A stretch of DNA of 64,000 bases from assembly GCF_000812565.1 (NCBI RefSeq), contig NZ_JTAM01000023.1, positions 61,501 through 125,500 of the forward strand, read 5' to 3'. Of this stretch, positions 62,022-64,000 are shown piece after piece (within the stretch, counting starts at the first letter, position 1; every line of letters begins with the position of its first letter). The DNA is from Flammeovirga sp. OC4. Its GTDB lineage: Bacteria > Bacteroidota > Bacteroidia > Cytophagales > Flammeovirgaceae. The position numbers and the translations under genes are program-made. The notes below the pieces were generated by a model that did not search any database, was not told the DNA's origin, and was given only the letters and a program-made list of their open reading frames with translations.

Positions 62022-63872
62022 CTAGCTGTTTTTCTTTGAGAAACCGATTACTTTCAATACTGCCGAGCTGATTCTACCATTGCTGTCAGGGAAAGTAATG
62101 TTCACTTCGTTTTCACCTGATTTTAGGTAGTCCGCTGGGACTGGGATTTCTAGTAATCCAAAGAATTTTCCTCTGTTGTGTTGGTCGTAGCCACGGATTA
62201 CATCTTCTGGCAATGTTACCTTTTGACCATTGACTGTAACTACTGGCTGAAGGCTTTTACCGTGGTCTCTACCTACGCCTAAACGCAAAACGGCACTTCC
62301 TTTTGCATCCGCCAATACATTTTGGAATTTAAATGTATTCGCTTCATTGGCTTTGATTGGTTTTAAGTATTCACTTGCGTAATACTTTGTGCTGTATTCT
62401 TTCTTTTTGGTAGGAAGAGACTTGGAGAAATTATAAGTTAAAATAATCGTCTCTCCGTACGCAATATCTATAGTCGATGGTGCTTTTTTAGACGTTTCCT
62501 TTATCAATTCAGGTAATTGATTGACATAGGTTTTGATTCTTTTGGTCTCTACTTTCTTCAGACCTTTCAACTCGTCAATAGCAAGGTTTAATGTTTGTGT
62601 TTCTTCATTTAAGTTGTTTAAAATCACATACAATTGCTTGCCGTCAACAAAAGCTTGCGTTTGAATATCTACATTATCTGAACCAATGTGCACACGGTTA
62701 CCTTTTACGTCTTTCAGTACTTCAAAGAAATACTTTCTTGAAGTCAATTCCCATCCGCCATCTTCACCTTTAGTCCAAAGACCTGCTTTCGCAAACTTTT
62801 TTGTAGGCGATTGTTTTCCTGTTGAAAATGGAATCGCACATACAATATTATCACCTCTTTCCATAAAGCCCATGGCTAAATGCATTTGAGACCTTACAGC
62901 TTGTGAGTTTTCAATAGGGTGATAATTTGATTTTCCATTTTTTGCTGTCCAGCCCGGTTGATCATCTACTAAACGACCATATTCTGTAATAGCAATTGGT
63001 TTTACCTCTCCAAGACTGATGTAAGAGTAAGCCTCAATCAAATCTAAAATCGCTTCTGCATTAGAACCAGAACGACGTCCGCCGGAGTTGTTCAAGCCTT
63101 TTCCATCATATAGGTGAACGGATAAGATATCCATGTCTTTACCAGCTATGTCGATAAAAGTACGGTAGCGAGTATCCCAAACATTAAAGTCGCCTACTTC
63201 AAAAGCCGGCCATGCTGAGGCGTACCCTGCCACTTTCATGTTCTTCAATTCTGGAACAGCATGAATTGCTTGTCCAATGTCTCTTAAAGATTCTGAGATT
63301 TTAATGATGGCTTTGTCTGATTTGTTTTTCTTGCCTTTGCCTGGGTAAAGGTCTTTAGCATGCACCATTGGCTCATTGTACGGTTCATAGATAGATGGCA
63401 TCTCCACCCAATCTTTTTTGAAACGTTCCGCAATATAGGCTGCTAAATCTTTTGAGTATTCTGATACATCCGCTTCTGAATAATCCACACTTCTATCATA
63501 GAAGAAGTTGGTTGCTCTGCCTGTAACCACTGAATAAGGCTGTACTTTCCTTTCTCCGTTATATTTATTTTTTACTTTTGGTCTTTTTCCGTTCTTCACA
63601 GTGCTCAATGGGCTCCAGAATCTTCTTGACCCTTTGTACTCTGATGAAATATTGTATTCGTTTTTAAACGCTTCAAAATCCTGATCTTCTTTATCTCCAA
63701 ACCAAATATGGGCTTGCATGTATTTTCCTCGATCAAGTTCAGACGTAGTCTCTCCTAAATAACGTTGAATTGTAGGGTTTACTGTGATTGTATTTTGTGC
63801 GTAGCCTGTTGTTGATAGTAGACTCATTCCTACTATTGTAGTGCTGATCCACTTAGATAATTTTGTATTCAT
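62022..63872 (-). CDS. GH86 beta-agarase/porphyranase without sorting domain
   Basis: The product is 616 aa with signal peptide ending GYAQ. The GH86 barrel carries the probable acid/base Glu167 (YEPYNEPMVHAKDLY) and nucleophile Glu297 (AITEYGR), plus YASAWPAFE and VHLYDGKG. Two beta-sandwich domains complete it (about 400-610). It aligns with the first 620 residues of the GH86 at 41516-44443 but ends there, lacking the Ig, PKD and sorting domains. It should therefore be periplasmic or released by another route and may act on shorter chains. Its upstream region reaches the window edge and shows no C-rich motif in the first 128 bp. Confidence 0.88.
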   Translation of the reverse strand: MNTKLSKWISTTIVGMSLLSTTGYAQNTITVNPTIQRYLGETTSELDRGKYMQAHIWFGDKEDQDFEAFKNEYNISSEYKGSRRFWSPLSTVKNGKRPKVKNKYNGERKVQPYSVVTGRATNFFYDRSVDYSEADVSEYSKDLAAYIAERFKKDWVEMPSIYEPYNEPMVHAKDLYPGKGKKNKSDKAIIKISESLRDIGQAIHAVPELKNMKVAGYASAWPAFEVGDFNVWDTRYRTFIDIAGKDMDILSVHLYDGKGLNNSGGRRSGSNAEAILDLIEAYSYISLGEVKPIAITEYGRLVDDQPGWTAKNGKSNYHPIENSQAVRSQMHLAMGFMERGDNIVCAIPFSTGKQSPTKKFAKAGLWTKGEDGGWELTSRKYFFEVLKDVKGNRVHIGSDNVDIQTQAFVDGKQLYVILNNLNEETQTLNLAIDELKGLKKVETKRIKTYVNQLPELIKETSKKAPSTIDIAYGETIILTYNFSKSLPTKKKEYSTKYYASEYLKPIKANEANTFKFQNVLADAKGSAVLRLGVGRDHGKSLQPVVTVNGQKVTLPEDVIRGYDQHNRGKFFGLLEIPVPADYLKSGENEVNITFPDSNGRISSAVLKVIGFSKKNS

Positions 63873-64000
63873 CCCGTTTCTAATGTCGTAATTTAAAAAA
63901 TAATAAGTATTACGTAGACTAGTTTTTTTGGTAGCCTTCGATCGATCTTTCCACCAACTTTTATAGTATTCACTTTCAAACTTCCTTCTTCTTCATTTCT

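Overview
The window looks like a chromosomal segment from a marine member of the Bacteroidota, probably a Cytophagales/Flammeovirga-type organism. The signs are AT-rich DNA, type IX secretion (T9SS) C-terminal sorting domains on several large secreted proteins, a possible Bacteroidota -7 promoter box, S1 sulfatases, and two GH86 agarase/porphyranase-type enzymes. The genus is inference from gene content only. No rRNA, tRNA or CRISPR array was seen.

1-7.4 kb is an accessory region. It holds a tiny Cys-rich secreted peptide next to a 14-bp inverted repeat, an exported caspase-like protein with eight Sel1 repeats, a run of small unknown genes (two in the same frame, separated by one TAG), a membrane coiled-coil gene followed by an Apea-type HEPN gene (possible defence pair), and a remnant of an Rpn-type nuclease. 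7.4-12.3 kb holds a GNAT acetyltransferase, a first sulfatase, and an NtrB/NtrC-like sensor kinase and sigma54 activator. 13.0-16.5 kb is a two-gene GH43-CBM6/GH29 operon. 17-21.9 kb holds a DTW-domain tRNA modification gene, a complete IS1182-like element, an orphan Imm11-like immunity gene with a 35-codon leader ORF, and two lipoproteins. An Old Yellow Enzyme gene follows.

23.3-64 kb is a large polysaccharide-utilisation region. It contains GH43; then an operon GH3-sulfatase-SGNH esterase-GH2-sulfatase; a 1617-residue T9SS carbohydrate-binding or adhesive protein; a T9SS GH86; a reverse-strand operon GH2-GH28-sulfatase-GH3; two paralogous small secreted proteins; an operon with a T9SS Big-2 protein and a DUF5060/apiosidase-like putative hydrolase; an Asp-box beta-propeller protein; an L,D-transpeptidase-like gene; and a second GH86 without a sorting domain. 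The enzyme set suits a sulfated red-algal galactan such as porphyran or agar: GH86 would cut the chain, sulfatases would desulfate, and GH2, GH3, GH29 and GH43 would trim. No SusC/SusD pair is present, so uptake must be encoded elsewhere.

Two cross-cutting signals stand out. One is a dispersed non-coding repeat of about 270-290 bp, in four copies (two full, two partial), carrying hairpins whose stems change sequence between copies yet mostly still pair. The other is a 29-bp C-rich operator-like motif, in three similar copies. Two of them lie upstream of plus-strand polysaccharide genes at almost the same distance from a TTTG promoter element.
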